A stretch of DNA of 64,000 bases from DASQZT01 sp963728965 (GTDB lineage: Bacteria; Acidobacteriota; Terriglobia; Bryobacterales; Bryobacteraceae): contig CAVSMH010000011.1 of the NCBI GenBank assembly GCA_963728965.1, positions 1 through 64,000 on the forward strand. Reading direction: 5' to 3'. The notes under the pieces were generated by a model. That model saw only the letters and a list, made by a program, of their open reading frames with translations, had not been told where the DNA came from and searched no databases. Below, piece by piece: positions 16,231 through 26,845 of this stretch. Positions within the stretch are counted from its first letter, which is position 1. Each line of letters opens with the position of its first letter. A program made the translations under genes and the position numbers.

Positions 16231-17488
16231 CGACATCTTTCTCCAACGCCAAATAACCGCAGGCAACCACGACAAGGAACATAGTCAGTACTTCGCTGTC
16301 GCCCAGATTATATTCAAAGACGCCTTCAACCAGGATAGCCAAGACCACGGCAATTCCGGCGTGCAGGAGGAACCTGCGGCTGCCGCGGCCCGGTGGCAGG
16401 TCGCGGAGTCCCCGCCAGAAATCGAAAAGGATCTGGCCCAGCATCCACATCATGATCAGCATCGTCGGCACGCCGCGTTCGGCTGCGTATTGCAGGTAGA
16501 TGTTATGCAGGTGACCATACCAGCCCTCCGGCAGTTCCGTGCCAGCCGGCACCCACTCGTTGAATTCGTACTTTGGGCCTTCGGGTCCCAATCCGAGAAG
16601 AGGGTGGGCTTCGATCATTCGGAGACCGGTTCGCCAGGTGACCAGGCGAAAGCTGTTGGAGTCGACGCCTTGGGGATGAATGAGCGAGGTGAATCGATCG
16701 CGGATCACGGCGGGCGAGAAGAAAAAGCCCAAAGCCAACACTAGCGGAGCTAACAGTATCAGCCAACGCCGCCAGAACCAGACCAGGTACAGACCTGCCA
16801 CGGCGATGGCGATCCAAACCGCACGCGTCTCGGCGAGGAGCACGGCGGCCGAGATCAGGAACCCACACAAATACCACGTCCAGGCCCGTTTTTTAAGCGG
16901 AGGACCGAAAAATAGAAACGCGGCCAGGCCGAGCAACGCAATCATCTCTTGTGCAGAAAACGTGTTCCAGTGGCTCATGAAACCGGTGATTCGCTCGCCT
17001 ACGTAGAACGCATAGTCATTCTGGTGCAATTCACGAGCCTGTTGCACTTTCTGCACGAATTGGACCAGCCCGCGCGTCGCGGTGATGGCGGCGAACCCTG
17101 CCCACGTGAGGAAGATCCAACGGATGAGCCGGTTGTTCCGCAAAGCGGAAAAGACGACCAGCAGTTGGCAGAAGACAAAGAACTTGCGCACCTGAGGAAT
17201 CCCATGTGCGATGTGACCCGAGGCCAAAAGCGAAATCAGCGTACCCAGCATGAAGAGCCCCAGGGCCCACTTGATGCGTGGCAACCGCAATGGCTCCCCC
17301 GAGAAGAGGAGTGCGGCCAAGGCGAGTCCCAGCAGGATATCGGAGACTGCGATCGAGAATAGAATTGACGTGGCGGACGCGAAGGTCAGCCAACGGGCGG
17401 CGCGCAACGCCATCGGTTCCTGAGAGTTCATGTAATGTTCGTGACCCGGATCGAAGCCAACACAACTTGCCGGTTCAGTCCATTCCAT
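16220..17488 (-). CDS. O-antigen ligase/polymerase-like membrane protein
   Basis: 422 residues; a second ATG at 17431 is an equally good start. It has ten or more membrane helices, beginning with LTFASATSILFSIAVSDILL, and a long periplasmic loop containing SLIHPQGVDSNSFRLVTWRT, EAHPLLGLGPEGPKYEF and YGHLHNIYLQYAAERGVPTM. The R-x-x-x-W...G-x-G-P...H-N-x-Y-L-Q pattern is the Wzy_C/WaaL signature; Arg and His in the loop are the expected catalytic residues for glycan transfer from a lipid carrier. No glycan-synthesis neighbours are present, so the polymer is unknown. Confidence 0.8.
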   Translation of the reverse strand: MEWTEPASCVGFDPGHEHYMNSQEPMALRAARWLTFASATSILFSIAVSDILLGLALAALLFSGEPLRLPRIKWALGLFMLGTLISLLASGHIAHGIPQVRKFFVFCQLLVVFSALRNNRLIRWIFLTWAGFAAITATRGLVQFVQKVQQARELHQNDYAFYVGERITGFMSHWNTFSAQEMIALLGLAAFLFFGPPLKKRAWTWYLCGFLISAAVLLAETRAVWIAIAVAGLYLVWFWRRWLILLAPLVLALGFFFSPAVIRDRFTSLIHPQGVDSNSFRLVTWRTGLRMIEAHPLLGLGPEGPKYEFNEWVPAGTELPEGWYGHLHNIYLQYAAERGVPTMLIMMWMLGQILFDFWRGLRDLPPGRGSRRFLLHAGIAVVLAILVEGVFEYNLGDSEVLTMFLVVVACGYLALEKDVVTD

Positions 17489-17593
17489 TATCGCGTCCTC
17501 GCGCCGCGCAGGCCTTGGCGGCTGCGGGAAATGTCGCCGCGGTCGAGGATCCGGCCGGCTCTCTCACGACCTGTGGTACAAGTGAGGTTCACC

Positions 17594-18157
17594 ATGCTCA
17601 CTCGCTGCCCCTGGGCACAAGGCGAACGCTATGAAGCGTACCACGACACTGAATGGGGTGTACCGCTTCACGACGATTGCGCGCTGCTCGAATTCATCGT
17701 CCTTGAAGGGGCGCAGGCAGGGTTGAGCTGGTCCACGATACTCAACAAACGGGAGAACTACCGCAAAGCGTTCGATGGATTCGACCCCCACAAGATCGCG
17801 CGCTACGGCGAGCGCAAGGTGAACGCGCTGCTGGCAGACGCCGGCATCGTGCGGAACAGGTTGAAAATCGGGGCGGCGATCGAAAACGCCCGAGCGTTCC
17901 TCAAGGTTCAGAAGGAATTCGGCACGTTTGACGCCTACATCTGGCAATTCACGGGCGGGCAGGCGATGCGGAATTCGTTTCGGAGCCTGGGGGAAGTGCC
18001 GGCTCGAACCGCCGAGTCGGACCGTATGAGCCACGATCTTCAGAAGCGCGGCTTTCGATTCGTCGGATCGACGATCTGCTACGCATTCATGCAGGCCACC
18101 GGAATGGTCAACGATCACCTGGTGGACTGCTTCCGCTACAACGAGGTTGCCGGTTGA
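17594..18157 (+). CDS. tag: DNA-3-methyladenine glycosylase I
   Basis: 187 residues from the ATG at 17594, preceded by GTGAGG. The beginning M-L-T-R-C-P-W-A-Q is the standard Tag start with the zinc-binding Cys. It is followed by YHDTEWGVPLHDD, FIVLEGAQAGLSWSTIL with the base-pocket Glu and Trp, KRENYRKAFDGFDPHKIARY, and the C-terminal H-L-V-D-C-F, which supplies the remaining zinc ligands. It excises 3-methyladenine from alkylated DNA in the cytoplasm. Length matches the family. It is divergent from the O-antigen-ligase-like gene. Confidence 0.93.
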   Translation: MLTRCPWAQGERYEAYHDTEWGVPLHDDCALLEFIVLEGAQAGLSWSTILNKRENYRKAFDGFDPHKIARYGERKVNALLADAGIVRNRLKIGAAIENARAFLKVQKEFGTFDAYIWQFTGGQAMRNSFRSLGEVPARTAESDRMSHDLQKRGFRFVGSTICYAFMQATGMVNDHLVDCFRYNEVAG

Positions 18158-18178
18158 ACCGAACCCGATATCCGCGGT

Positions 18179-19093
18179 CTACTTCTCGCCGGTTCCGAGC
18201 AGCGTCTCAAAGTAGGGGGCCTCGGCCTCGCGGTGGACAATCGCCGTCTCGACGTTTCGAAACCCGGTGGTCTTCAGGTACTTTTCGATTTCCAGTTCGG
18301 TGAAGCCGAGCCACAGGTCGGCGTACATTTCGCGGGCTTCTTCGAAATGATGTCGATTCAGATCGAGAACGGCGATGCGACCGCCTGGCTTGAGAATGCG
18401 CCTTGCCTCGGCGAGCGCGCGATCGGGATGGACGGCATGGTGGAGGGCCTGACTCAGAAATGCGAGGTCCACTGTGGCGCTGCGGATCGGCACCTCTTCG
18501 ATGTCGCCCAGACGGTACTCCAGATTAGCGATGCCATGCTGCCGCGCGAGCGCCGAGCCGAACTCCACCATCTTTTCCGAGTTGTCAATGGCGATGACTT
18601 TCTTGGCGCGCTGGGCCATCAGTTGCGAGATGGTGCCTTCGCCTGCACCCAGATCGGCGATCACCAGGGGTGGCATGAGTTTCAGCAGGGCCTCGGCGAT
18701 GCCTTTCCAGGAGCGGCCGGGCACGTACTGACGCCCGAACTTCCCGGCGAGCTCGTCGAAGTAGCGGCGCATGGTGTCCTGGCGCTTGCGCAGGACCAGG
18801 CGGAGCGCCTCACAGTCCGTTTCCGCTTCGGGAATCTCCGCGGCCGCTTCCCGGAGCAGGCTCATTAACTGAGGTGGCGCGTGCAGGCGATAGAACGCAT
18901 TCTTTCCCGTCCTGCGGTCTTCCACGAGGCCAACCTGTTTGAGTTGGGCCAGGTAGGTCGAGATCTGGCTCTGGCCTTTGGCCAGAATCTCCTGCAACTC
19001 TGCCACCGAAAGCTCCTCGGATTCGAGCAAGAGAAGCAGCCGGAGGCGGTTGGGATCCGCAGCCAACCGCAGGGACTTCAGAATTGACGCCAT
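18179..19093 (-). CDS. ArsR-type regulator fused to SAM-methyltransferase domain (SahR-like)
   Basis: 304 residues. An N-terminal ArsR winged helix (residues ~5-75: LAADPNRLRLLLLLESEELS, AELQEILAKGQSQISTYLAQ, LKQVGLVEDRRTGKNAFYRL) is followed by a class I methyltransferase fold (VIADLGAGEGTISQL at ~142, IAIDNSEKMVEFG, ALHHAVHPDRALAEARRILK). It is divergent, 58 bases from ahcY, with metK next. In several bacteria the ArsR-family regulator SahR senses S-adenosylhomocysteine and represses ahcY and metK; fold and position fit that role here. That it binds SAH rather than methylating a substrate is inference. Confidence 0.8.
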   Translation of the reverse strand: MASILKSLRLAADPNRLRLLLLLESEELSVAELQEILAKGQSQISTYLAQLKQVGLVEDRRTGKNAFYRLHAPPQLMSLLREAAAEIPEAETDCEALRLVLRKRQDTMRRYFDELAGKFGRQYVPGRSWKGIAEALLKLMPPLVIADLGAGEGTISQLMAQRAKKVIAIDNSEKMVEFGSALARQHGIANLEYRLGDIEEVPIRSATVDLAFLSQALHHAVHPDRALAEARRILKPGGRIAVLDLNRHHFEEAREMYADLWLGFTELEIEKYLKTTGFRNVETAIVHREAEAPYFETLLGTGEK

Positions 19094-19109
19094 GGGCTTC
19101 CATCGACTA

Positions 19110-19127
19110 ATATCAATTTATCAAGAT
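19110..19127. promoter_or_regulatory. Candidate SahR-type operator between regulator and ahcY
   Basis: ATATCAATTTATCAAGAT contains two ATCAA units spaced 9 bases apart in the 58-base divergent intergenic region. It is AT-rich against its surroundings and well placed to control both directions. The match to a dyad is imperfect. Confidence 0.4.
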
Positions 19128-19151
19128 TTGACGATGTGAGGTGAGAAAAGG

Positions 19152-20579
<1,428 letters not shown>

Positions 20580-20641
20580 ACCTGGCGGCAGGGAGCGGCA
20601 TACCATGTTACATTCTTAGGAAGCACCCGCAGGAGGACAGC

Positions 20642-21811
20642 TTGGCATACCAAAGATATCTATTCACTTCTGAATCCGTGACGGAAGGCCATCCGGATAA
20701 GATCGCGGACCAGATTTCGGACGCCGTATTGGACGCGGTTCTGGCGGACGATCCCACCGGGCGCGTGGCCTGCGAAGTCATGGTCACGACCGGCACCTGT
20801 ATCGTGGCCGGGGAGATCACCACCAACACCTATGTGGACGTTCCGCGCGTTGCCCGCGGGACGATTGAATCCGTGGGTTACACCGATGCCACATACGGTT
20901 TCGACTCGCACACCTGCGGTGTGCACAACCTGATCCAATCCCAGTCGCCGGACATCTCGATGGGGGTAGACACCGGCGGAGCCGGAGATCAGGGCCTGAT
21001 GTTCGGGTTCGCTTGCGATGAGACATCCGAACTGATGCCGCTGCCGATCATGATGGCTCATAAACTGGTGCGCCAACTCTCGGAGGCGCGGCGCAATGGT
21101 GTTCTCGATTTTCTGCGCCCCGACGGAAAGAGTCAGGTGAGCGTGGAATATGTCGAGGGAAGGCCGCAGCGCATCGAAGCCGTGGTGATCTCGACGCAGC
21201 ATAGCCCCGAAGTATCGATAGAAGAATTGCGGCGCGAAGTCAAAAAGCGCATTATCGATCCGGTGATTCCGTCCACCATGGTGGATTCGCAAACCAAGTT
21301 TCATATCAATCCGACCGGACGGTTTGTCATCGGTGGCCCGCATGGCGATACGGGCGTGACCGGGCGTAAGATCATCGTCGATACCTACGGCGGCATGGGC
21401 CGGCATGGTGGCGGTGCATTCTCCGGCAAAGACCCGACGAAGGTAGATCGCTCCGCCTGCTACATGGCGCGCTACATCGCGAAGAACCTGGTGGCGGCCA
21501 AACTCGCCAGCCGGTGCGAAGTGCAGTTGGCGTATGCGATCGGCGTGGCGGAGCCGGTTTCGGTTCGCGTGGACACCTTCGGAACCGGAGTGATTCCGGA
21601 CGAGCGCTTCACCGAACTGGTCCGTGAGACATTCGTCCTCACCCCGAAAGGCATCATCGACAGCCTGAACCTGCGGCGTCCCATCTATCGGAAGACGGCA
21701 TCGTTCGGCCACTTCGGACGCACCGAAGACAGCTTCACCTGGGAAGCCACGGACAAGGCCGAGGCTTTGAAGGATTACGCCGCGGTGGCCCAGGCGGCAG
21801 TCTCAAAGTAG
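20642..21811 (+). CDS. metK: S-adenosylmethionine synthetase
   Basis: 389 residues. It starts at TTG (20642), preceded by GGAGGACAGC, and reads A-Y-Q-R-Y-L-F-T-S-E-S-V-T-E-G-H-P-D-K-I, the diagnostic N-terminus with the catalytic His. GAGDQGLMFGFACDE and the P-loop-like GGGAFSGKDPTKVDRS confirm it. It makes SAM from methionine and ATP. It follows ahcY, so the two steps on either side of methyl transfer share a transcription unit. It ends six bases from the convergent TPR gene. TTG is unusual but well supported by the ribosome site and motif. Confidence 0.97.
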   Translation: MAYQRYLFTSESVTEGHPDKIADQISDAVLDAVLADDPTGRVACEVMVTTGTCIVAGEITTNTYVDVPRVARGTIESVGYTDATYGFDSHTCGVHNLIQSQSPDISMGVDTGGAGDQGLMFGFACDETSELMPLPIMMAHKLVRQLSEARRNGVLDFLRPDGKSQVSVEYVEGRPQRIEAVVISTQHSPEVSIEELRREVKKRIIDPVIPSTMVDSQTKFHINPTGRFVIGGPHGDTGVTGRKIIVDTYGGMGRHGGGAFSGKDPTKVDRSACYMARYIAKNLVAAKLASRCEVQLAYAIGVAEPVSVRVDTFGTGVIPDERFTELVRETFVLTPKGIIDSLNLRRPIYRKTASFGHFGRTEDSFTWEATDKAEALKDYAAVAQAAVSK

Positions 21812-21816
21812 ATCAC

Positions 21817-22956
21817 CTATTTCGTCTTCGATACGGCGGCCTTCTTCGCTCGCGGTTTGGGCTGAGAAGGCTCCAGTATCTTTACAATTCGGGCGATCTG
21901 GCTTTGGAGTTCTTCATAGACTGGATTGGGGGGATCCAGCACCGCCAGCGCACGACGATAAAGTGCCAGCGCTGCCTCCCGCTTCTGCTCGCCCACCTGT
22001 TCGGTAGCTGCGATCGAAAGGCCGGTGGCGAGAAAGTGCGCGCGAATGGCCACAGAACGGTCCTGCGCTTCCTTGGCCTGATCGTATTTCTTCTGGTCGG
22101 CATAGAATACGGCGAGTTTGTCCAGCGCCATTGCCACCATGGGATGCTCCGGGCCGACGGACTTGATCCAGAGCGCGACCAGCCGCTGATAAATGGGATC
22201 GGCCTCGGAGTATTTCTTCTGTCCGAAGCAAGCGTAGGCAAGCCCCTCGACCGTCGCGATGAGGTCGGGGTCTTCTTTGCCGTACAGCGTTTCGCGGATC
22301 ACCAGCGCGCGTGTGTACGTTTCCTCCGCTTTGTCGTACTCGCGCATGCTGATGTATGCGCCCGCCAGCCGGTCGAGATCCGGGACCAGTGAGGGATCGA
22401 GTGGTCCGGTGAGCTTGGCGCGCAGTTCCAGGGCACGGCTGAGCCAACCCACCGCCGAGGGCAGGTCTTTCTGGTCCAGAAAGATCTGCGCCTTCCGGCT
22501 GTAGTCGTCGGCGATGGCGGCGCTCTCCGGTCCGTAGACATTTTCATGTAACGTCATGACGTGGGAAAGAACGGCCTGCGCCCGGTCGTAGTTCTTCATG
22601 CCGCGACAGAGTCCGACGGAGATGAGGAAATCGCCGGCCAGTGTCGGATCGTTGCGACCGAACCGGTTCTCGCGCCAGGTGATGGCCATCTGGAGGTAGT
22701 TGTCGGCGTCGGCAAACTCGCCCGCCGCGGCACGCACGGAGGTGAGGCGCTTCAGGATGTCGTAGCGAACGGGGTCGTCGGGCGAGGTATGCTGTGCCAG
22801 GTCCCACACCTTCAGCAGCGACTGGCGGGCGCTTTCGTAATCGCCGCGAAGATAGCTGGCGTATCCGGATTCCACCAACGATGGGATATCGGGGAGACCC
22901 TCTTGAGCGAGGGCGGCGCAGGCCAACAGAAAACCGGGCAGCAGCAAACGTCGCAT
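21817..22956 (-). CDS. Secreted tetratricopeptide-repeat protein
   Basis: 379 residues with a short signal peptide (LLLPGFLLACAALAQ). About six or seven TPR units follow (GYASYLRGDYESARQSL, ADNYLQMAITWRENRFG, RLAGAYISMREYDKAEETYT, LAYACFGQKKYSEADPIYQR, LAVFYADQKKYDQAKEAQDR), ending in a Lys/Ala-rich tail. These repeats form a superhelical protein-binding scaffold, here probably in the periplasm. The repeat type (with NRFGRNDP, VYGPES, LYGKEDP turns) is the kinesin-light-chain-like TPR common in Acidobacteriota. Partner unknown. Confidence 0.75.
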   Translation of the reverse strand: MRRLLLPGFLLACAALAQEGLPDIPSLVESGYASYLRGDYESARQSLLKVWDLAQHTSPDDPVRYDILKRLTSVRAAAGEFADADNYLQMAITWRENRFGRNDPTLAGDFLISVGLCRGMKNYDRAQAVLSHVMTLHENVYGPESAAIADDYSRKAQIFLDQKDLPSAVGWLSRALELRAKLTGPLDPSLVPDLDRLAGAYISMREYDKAEETYTRALVIRETLYGKEDPDLIATVEGLAYACFGQKKYSEADPIYQRLVALWIKSVGPEHPMVAMALDKLAVFYADQKKYDQAKEAQDRSVAIRAHFLATGLSIAATEQVGEQKREAALALYRRALAVLDPPNPVYEELQSQIARIVKILEPSQPKPRAKKAAVSKTK

Positions 22957-23033
22957 GCTACATTTTGTAGTACTAATTTATTAGTGAAGTCAAGGCCGCC
23001 GACCCGAGCGCGGAGGACAAGCCCTGGGTGAGG

Positions 23034-23909
23034 TTATGATCTTTTGGTAACTGAAGCAGCAGCATGGTAGGAACTGCGCACCAGGGGCCCGGACTCGACA
23101 TGCGCGAATCCCATTTCGTATCCTGCCCGCCGGTACTCGTCGAACTCCTCGGGCGAGATGTAGCGCACGATTGGCAGATGCTTCGGTGATGGGCGCAGAT
23201 ATTGTCCCAGCGTGAGAATGCGGACATCGTGCGCCCGCAGGTCGCGCATCACACCCAGGACTTCTGCCATGGTTTCGCCGAGCCCCAGCATCAGCCCCGA
23301 TTTCGTGGGGGTACCGGACGCAGTGCGCGCGGCGTACGCCAGCACGTCGAGCGAGCGCTCGTACCGCGCCCCGAGGCGGACCTGCCGGTACAGGCGTGGG
23401 ACGGTCTCGGTGTTGTGATTGAATACGTCGGGAGCGGCCTCGAGGACAGTGTCCACCGCCGTGTGGCTACCTTGAAAATCGGGAACCAGCACCTCGACAC
23501 CGCAGCCCGGTACACGTTCGCGAACGGCCCGGATCACCAGCGCGAAGAGTTCGGCGCCGCCGTCGGCCCGGTCGTCGCGATTCACGCTGGTAACGACGGC
23601 GAAACGCAGTCCCATTGCCTCGACCGCTTCGGCCACCCGCCGGGGTTCATCGTAATCGACCGGAAGCGGGGCGCCCTTCTGCACCGCACAGAAGCCGCAC
23701 CGCCGCGTGCAGACGTTGCCCAGGATCATGAAGGTGGCAGTGCGATGGTTCCAGCATTCGCCCACATTGGGGCAGGCGGCGCTCTCGCAAACCGTGTGCA
23801 GCCGCAGGCGATCGATCAGGTTCTTGAGTTGGTGGTAGTTCTCGCCCGCCGGAGCGGGGGCACGCAGCCACTTGGGACGGTCGGGCTTGGGAAAGATAGA
23901 AACCAGCAC
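23034..23909 (-). CDS. lipA: Lipoyl synthase
   Basis: 291 residues, typical length. The auxiliary cluster motif CESAACPNVGEC (C-x4-C-x5-C) is at ~43-54 and the radical-SAM motif CTRRCGFC at ~69-76; both iron-sulfur clusters are therefore present. P-K-P-D-R-P-K-W-L-R-A-P at the N-terminus and the terminal VRSSYHA, with the Ser that ligates the auxiliary cluster, agree. It inserts two sulfur atoms into protein-bound octanoyl groups of pyruvate dehydrogenase and glycine cleavage enzymes. No lipB is adjacent. The dehydrogenase gene upstream ends 12 bases before this start, so co-transcription is likely. Confidence 0.96.
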   Translation of the reverse strand: MLVSIFPKPDRPKWLRAPAPAGENYHQLKNLIDRLRLHTVCESAACPNVGECWNHRTATFMILGNVCTRRCGFCAVQKGAPLPVDYDEPRRVAEAVEAMGLRFAVVTSVNRDDRADGGAELFALVIRAVRERVPGCGVEVLVPDFQGSHTAVDTVLEAAPDVFNHNTETVPRLYRQVRLGARYERSLDVLAYAARTASGTPTKSGLMLGLGETMAEVLGVMRDLRAHDVRILTLGQYLRPSPKHLPIVRYISPEEFDEYRRAGYEMGFAHVESGPLVRSSYHAAASVTKRS

Positions 23910-23921
23910 CCTGGTCCTATT

Positions 23922-24959
23922 CTACCGGACTGGCGGAACGGGCACGTTCACCCGCTCTGCTGCCTTCGCGAGCAGGTCCCAGTTGCCATCGGCGATGGGG
24001 ATACCGCTCTGGCGGCGCTGGGCTTCGGTGCGCCACTCCGGGTCGCCGGCCACCAGCACTTCGTCGTAGCCGGGCGCGGTTGCCGTGGACTTCATGAGCG
24101 CCACGAGCTGGTCCATACGCGCGGAGAACTCGGCGAGCGGCGTGAAATGGGCCACATCGATGGCCAGGTACATCTGGCTGACGCGGACGCGTTTGCCGCG
24201 GTAGCGGATACCGCCGATTTCGTTGGGCATGACCCCACCGCTCAGAGTGGAGCAGAGGATCTCGACCATCATCGCGAGGCCGCTCCCTTTGTAGCCGCCG
24301 AGCGGCATCAGCATACCCCGATAGGCCTTTTTGGTGTCGGTGGTGGGTACGCCATCCGCATCGAAGGCCCACCCGACCGGGATCTCGGGCTGGTCATTCA
24401 GGAACGCCTTGAAGATGCGTCCCGCCGCCACCGTGGTAGTGGCCATGTCGAGCAGCCAAGGTCCGGGAACCGACATGCAGATAGGATTGGTTCCCATGCG
24501 GCCTTCGCGCCCTTGCCAGGGCGGCACGATGGGCGATGCGTTGCAGGTGACGATGCCGATCTGCCCCGCGGCCCGCATCTTCTGCGCCCACCAGGCCGCG
24601 GCGCCGAAGTGGTTCGACTCGCGGGCCACGACCATCCCGAGTCCGTGGACGCCGGCCATCCGCACCGCATGCCCGCAGCATTGTTCCGCGATCCACTGGC
24701 CAATGCCATTCCGGCCGTCGAACACCAGGCACGCGCCGGATTCCGAGATCACGCCGCCATCGGTGTGCGGGTCCATTTCGCCCGCCAGCAACTGATCGAT
24801 ATAGAACGGCAGCAACTGGATTCCATGCGAGTCTATGCCGCGAAGATTAGATGCCACCAGCGAAGCAGCCACGATGGCGGCCTTGTGCGACGGCACGCCG
24901 GCGGCCAGCAGAATCGCGCGTGCGAACGGTTCCAGTTGGGTCGCGAAAATGACCGGCAT
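23922..24959 (-). CDS. LDH2/malate-type NAD(P)-dependent dehydrogenase
   Basis: 345 residues. It belongs to the malate/L-sulfolactate/ureidoglycolate dehydrogenase family, not the Rossmann LDH: SLVASNLRGIDSHGIQLLPF (catalytic-type D-S-H), VARESNHFGAAAWWAQ, PIVPPWQGREGRMGTNPICM, MATTTVAAGRIF and LGGYKGSGLAMMVEILCSTL. The substrate, a 2-hydroxyacid, cannot be told from sequence. It is immediately upstream of lipA on the same strand. Confidence 0.85.
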   Translation of the reverse strand: MPVIFATQLEPFARAILLAAGVPSHKAAIVAASLVASNLRGIDSHGIQLLPFYIDQLLAGEMDPHTDGGVISESGACLVFDGRNGIGQWIAEQCCGHAVRMAGVHGLGMVVARESNHFGAAAWWAQKMRAAGQIGIVTCNASPIVPPWQGREGRMGTNPICMSVPGPWLLDMATTTVAAGRIFKAFLNDQPEIPVGWAFDADGVPTTDTKKAYRGMLMPLGGYKGSGLAMMVEILCSTLSGGVMPNEIGGIRYRGKRVRVSQMYLAIDVAHFTPLAEFSARMDQLVALMKSTATAPGYDEVLVAGDPEWRTEAQRRQSGIPIADGNWDLLAKAAERVNVPVPPVR

Positions 24960-25130
24960 GAAGCTTTAGGGTATCGCAAGCTCGGCAAGTGGACGCCGCC
25001 GCACGCACCCGGCCCACCGGCCGTTCACCCTTTCACACAGATCCCCTGATCTTGCGATCGCTTTGGCAGATCGGTTGCGACACTTTGTCAAGACGTGCGC
25101 GGTGAGGCGCACATCAGGGAGAAAACTGGC

Positions 25131-26003
25131 ATGCCTAAAAGAGTCGAGGGTCTGGAGCAACTGCTTGTCGAGGAGCTCCGGGACCTGTATGATGCGGAAA
25201 AACAGCTGGTCAAAGCGCTTCCCAGAATGGCGAAATCGGCGACGGATCAGGAACTGGAGAACGCTTTGCGGAGCCACCTGGAGGTGACCAAGGGACAGGT
25301 GCAACGGCTTGAGCAGGTTTTCGAGACCATGGAGATGCGCGCCCGAAGCCGTCCCTGCAAGGGGATGAAGGGGATTGTGGAAGAAGGACAGGGGGCCATC
25401 GAGGAGGACCATGAAGAGAATATTCTCAATTCGGCGATTACGGCGGGGGCGCGGAAGGTCGAACACTATGAAATGGTAGGGTACGAGAGCGTGCAGGCCA
25501 TGGCCCGGCAACTCGGCATGCGGGAAGCTGCATCGCTGTTGCAGGAGACGCTCCAGGAGGAGGTGCAGGCCGACCGCCAACTCGCGCAGATCTCTAAGCG
25601 TCTTCTGAAAGAGGCTGGCAGGCCGGCATCGATGCCGTCCAAAAGCGGGCGGGCTTCATCCCGTTCGTCGCAATCGGGGCGGTCGTCTGCCTCTGGCCGG
25701 TCGTCGGGCACCGCAAGACCTTTGACCGATCACGACGAGATCCGCCAGTGGGCCGAACGGCGAGGGGCTCATCCGGCTTGTGTAAGGGGCACCGGCGGGC
25801 GCGCCGACACGGGGATGATCCGGCTCGATTTCCCAGGCTACAGCGGGGAGGAGTCGTTACAGCCGATTTCCTGGGAGGATTGGTTCGAGAAGTTCGACTC
25901 GAAAAACCTGGCCCTATTAATCCGGGGCGACAATTTCAATAAACTGGTGAGCCGCAGCGCCTCGGCGGGGCGTAGGCAGCCCAAGACGCGGGCGGCGCGC
26001 TGA
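25131..26003 (+). CDS. DUF892 ferritin-like protein with extra C-terminal domain
   Basis: 290 residues from the ATG at 25131, preceded by AGGGAG. Residues ~5-165 are the YciE/YciF-type four-helix bundle (LLVEELRDLYDAEKQLVKAL ... HYEMVGYESVQAMARQLGMR ... LQEEVQADRQLAQISKRLL) with conserved Glu and His for a di-metal site. A Ser/Arg-rich linker (~175-205) joins an unrelated ~90-residue domain (LTDHDEIRQWAERRGAHPAC, IRLDFPGYSGEESLQPISWE, DWFEKFDSKNLALLI). That second domain is normally a stand-alone small protein in soil bacteria. Both halves are linked to stress responses by family; the function is not established. Confidence 0.75.
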   Translation: MPKRVEGLEQLLVEELRDLYDAEKQLVKALPRMAKSATDQELENALRSHLEVTKGQVQRLEQVFETMEMRARSRPCKGMKGIVEEGQGAIEEDHEENILNSAITAGARKVEHYEMVGYESVQAMARQLGMREAASLLQETLQEEVQADRQLAQISKRLLKEAGRPASMPSKSGRASSRSSQSGRSSASGRSSGTARPLTDHDEIRQWAERRGAHPACVRGTGGRADTGMIRLDFPGYSGEESLQPISWEDWFEKFDSKNLALLIRGDNFNKLVSRSASAGRRQPKTRAAR

Positions 26004-26176
26004 CACTCGCGGCACGCCAGGGCGCGCGGCCTGAACGCACCCCGGGCGTGCCGACAACCTGTTCGAAACACTGTTTTTTGAGCCGGGAACTTTCGCGGGC
26101 ACGGCGGTGTCTATACAATTGCACGGCTGAAGTTTTCCTGGTAGCTTGAAGTCAAGGCCGAACGTGAGGAGCACCT

Positions 26177-26845
26177 GTGGCCACTTCAATCCTGGATTTG
26201 AGCTCGGACCGGACGCCGGAGACAGGCGCTGACCTGGATGATCTCCGGCTTATCGAAGCTCTCCGCGAAGGCGCGGAAGCAGCCTACGAGGAATTGCTCA
26301 GCCGGTTCCAGCAGCCGGTTTACACGCTTGCTCTTCGGCTTCTGGATGATACTGCCGGAGCTTCGGACGTGGTTCAGGAAGTGTTCCTGAAGGTCTTCCG
26401 CAACATCGGGAACTTCCGCAGCCAGAGTACATTGAAGACCTGGATTTACCGGATCACCGTAAACGAAGCGCACAATGCGAGGCGGTGGTTTTTCCGGCAT
26501 CGCCGCAAGGAAGTGGAACTCGATTCGAGCCCGGAAGAGTCGCGCAATTGGAAGGAGATCATACCGGATCGCAGCCGCACGCCATTTGACGAGGCTGTCG
26601 ATCGTGAACAGCACGTGATGATTGAAGCGGCGCTGCAGCGAATCAATCCGATATTCCGCGAGGCCGTGATCCTGAGGGACATCACGGATATGAGTTATGA
26701 GGAGATCGCGGAAATACTTGGGGTTTCATTGGGTACAGTGAAGTCTCGCATCCTGCGCGGCCGGGAGGCGTTGCGGGAGGAACTCGCCGGCAGTCTGAAA
26801 TCGAGACCTGCCTTGCGACTGGTGCCAAAGCAGAGTGAGTTATGA
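26177..26845 (+). CDS. ECF RNA polymerase sigma factor (RpoE-like)
   Basis: 222 residues from GTG 26177, with GAGGAG nearby. Sigma region 2 (YEELLSRFQQPVYTLALRLL, DVVQEVFLKVFRNIGNF, LKTWIYRITVNEAHNARRWF) and region 4 (INPIFREAVILRDITDMSYE, EIAEILGVSLGTVKSRILRG) are complete. It recruits RNA polymerase to a dedicated promoter set. The stop overlaps the downstream anti-sigma start (ATGA), as expected for a sigma/anti-sigma pair. The inducing signal is unknown. Confidence 0.93.
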   Translation: MATSILDLSSDRTPETGADLDDLRLIEALREGAEAAYEELLSRFQQPVYTLALRLLDDTAGASDVVQEVFLKVFRNIGNFRSQSTLKTWIYRITVNEAHNARRWFFRHRRKEVELDSSPEESRNWKEIIPDRSRTPFDEAVDREQHVMIEAALQRINPIFREAVILRDITDMSYEEIAEILGVSLGTVKSRILRGREALREELAGSLKSRPALRLVPKQSEL

